Shown here piece after piece: positions 11,732-12,793 of a stretch of DNA of 12,793 bases. The stretch comes from an uncultured Eubacteriales bacterium (GTDB taxonomy: Bacteria; Bacillota; Clostridia; Oscillospirales; Oscillospiraceae), in assembly GCA_900554625.1 (NCBI GenBank), contig USHP01000027.1, positions 1-12,793 on the forward strand, read 5' to 3'. The position numbers were made by a program, and so were the translations under genes. The stretch's first letter is position 1. Each line of letters opens with the position of its first letter. Below the pieces are notes generated by a model. It was not told the origin of the DNA. It did no database searches and saw nothing but the letters and a program-made list of their open reading frames with translations.

Positions 11732-12793
11732 TTAAATTCCTCCGGCCATCAGCTGGTCAATCACTTCCAGAGAACGATTGGCAATGGCCAGATTTTTTTC
11801 TGCTTTCTTCCGTATCCGCTTTTCCAACGGCTGAATAATGCTGAAATTGATATTCATGGGCTGGAAGTTTTCGATACTTTCATCACTGATATACAACCCC
11901 AAGGCTCCAATGGCAGTTGTCTTGGGAAAATCAGGGATATTTCTTCCCTGAACCTTTGCGGCCATCGCCACAGCAGCCAAGTAGCCCGATGCAGTGGATT
12001 CCACATACCCTTCCACACCGGTCATCTGCCCGGCAAAGGCAACCATCGGGTTGCGCCGGTCTGCATAATACCGATCCAGCAACTTCGGAGACTGGAGAAA
12101 GGTATTCTGATGCATCACGCCATAACGGACAAACTCCGCATCATGCAGTGCAGGAATCATAGAGAACACACGCTTCTGCTCCCCGAATTTCAAATGCGTT
12201 TGGAATCCTACCAGGTTAAACACGCTTTTGGCTGCATTATCCTGACGCAGCTGCACCACCGCATACGGTTCCTTACCAGTACTGGGATCAATCAGCCCCA
12301 CAGGCTTCAAAGGACCGTAGCGCAGGGTATCAAAACCACGACGAGCCATAACTTCCACCGGCATACAACCTTCAAACACATTTTTATCTTCAAACCCGTG
12401 AACTTCGGCCTCTTCTGCCGTGGTCAGTTCCTTTACAAAGGCTTCATACTGCTCTCGGTCCAAAGCGCAGTTAATGTAGTCCGGTGTTCCCCGGTCATAA
12501 CGGGACTGCCACCAGGCAAGATTCATATCAATGGACTCTGCTGTTACCAGGGGTGCTGCGGCGTCAAAAAAGTGCAGATATCCCGTTTCCCCAAAATATT
12601 TGCCGATTGCTTCCGATAGTGCGTCCGATGTCAGAGGGCCTGTAGCAATGATAACAGGTCCTTCCGGGATCTGGGTTACTTCTTCCGAAATGACCCGGAT
12701 ACGAGGATGGCTGCGAATTTTTCGGGTAACCAACTCAGAAAATCCACCACGATCAACAGCCAAGCATCCGCCTGCTTCCACACGGGTTTCTTC
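11732..12793 (-). CDS. trmFO: Folate-dependent tRNA (uracil-54-C5)-methyltransferase, N-terminus missing
   Basis: It makes 5-methyluridine at position 54 of the T loop of tRNAs, using methylenetetrahydrofolate and FAD. The frame is open to the right edge, beginning EETRVEAGG, so about 85-90 residues, including the FAD-binding GxGxxG start, are outside; 353 residues are visible. Recognisable family blocks are LAVDRGGFSELVT (11-23), IPEGPVIIATGPLTSDAL, LHFFDAAAPLV, SIDMN, FEGCMPVEVMARRGFDTLRY followed by GPLKPVGL, QMTGVEGYVES and the C-terminal PMNINFS. TrmFO is the Firmicute alternative to SAM-dependent TrmA. It is distinguished from the related GidA/MnmG by size and by the EGCMPVEVMA block. 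plsX follows at 18 bases, so the two are likely co-transcribed. A GTG near 12781 is internal and not the start. Confidence 0.96.
   Translation of the reverse strand, partial: EETRVEAGGCLAVDRGGFSELVTRKIRSHPRIRVISEEVTQIPEGPVIIATGPLTSDALSEAIGKYFGETGYLHFFDAAAPLVTAESIDMNLAWWQSRYDRGTPDYINCALDREQYEAFVKELTTAEEAEVHGFEDKNVFEGCMPVEVMARRGFDTLRYGPLKPVGLIDPSTGKEPYAVVQLRQDNAAKSVFNLVGFQTHLKFGEQKRVFSMIPALHDAEFVRYGVMHQNTFLQSPKLLDRYYADRRNPMVAFAGQMTGVEGYVESTASGYLAAVAMAAKVQGRNIPDFPKTTAIGALGLYISDESIENFQPMNINFSIIQPLEKRIRKKAEKNLAIANRSLEVIDQLMAGGI

Noticed and set aside
11483..12619. Long plus-strand open frame of 378 codons opposite plsX and trmFO
   Set aside because: It lies wholly antisense to two strongly recognised genes, has a His/Gln-rich composition typical of a reverse-frame shadow, and shows no recognisable domain or ribosome binding site.
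1..12793. CRISPR arrays, insertion sequences, prophage genes, tRNA or rRNA genes, riboswitches
   Set aside because: No direct-repeat arrays, transposase or integrase frames, terminal repeats, tRNA-like cloverleafs or recognisable riboswitch cores were found on reading both strands. The leaders before panT (about 67 bases) and the kinase (about 49 bases) are too short and lack known consensus boxes.

Overview
This window comes from a chromosome of moderate GC and looks like core genome of an endospore-forming Clostridia-type Firmicute, probably a gut Oscillospiraceae/Ruminococcaceae relative. The evidence is the 5' part of a spoIIIA sporulation operon, a SpoIIIE/FtsK-type translocase, CoaX instead of CoaA, a folate-dependent TrmFO, and strong AGGAGG-type ribosome binding sites. 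The genus is inference. Every gene except coaBC is on the minus strand. No stretch without a gene exceeds about 175 bases.

Layout from right to left (transcription order on the minus strand): trmFO (5' end outside the window), plsX and rnc form a tight tRNA-modification, lipid and RNA-processing unit in which plsX and rnc overlap. A near-consensus sigma-A promoter then drives an APH-fold sugar kinase of the N-acetylhexosamine 1-kinase (NahK) type, which ends in a hairpin. Next come a divergent UppP/BacA-like membrane protein and an FtsK/SpoIIIE DNA translocase, separated by 10 bases. The translocase converges on coaBC (plus strand), and the two share one 15-bp bidirectional terminator.

The middle of the window is a coenzyme A module. 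A PanT-like ECF transporter S component (pantothenate uptake) and coaX (pantothenate kinase) run left, and coaBC (the next two pathway activities) runs right. The 175-bp gap between them holds back-to-back sigma-A promoters whose -35 boxes are 14 bases apart. A terminator follows coaX, then a second strong hairpin, and then spoIIIAA-AB-AC-AD-AE, with each stop codon overlapping the next start. spoIIIAE runs off the left edge.

I did not find an undescribed system. The points most worth a second look are the UppP-like protein that lacks several catalytic residues, the orphan NahK-like kinase whose promoter is framed by an inverted repeat, the divergent CoA control region, the missing acpP between plsX and rnc, and several start codons set by the ribosome binding site (including TTG for plsX).
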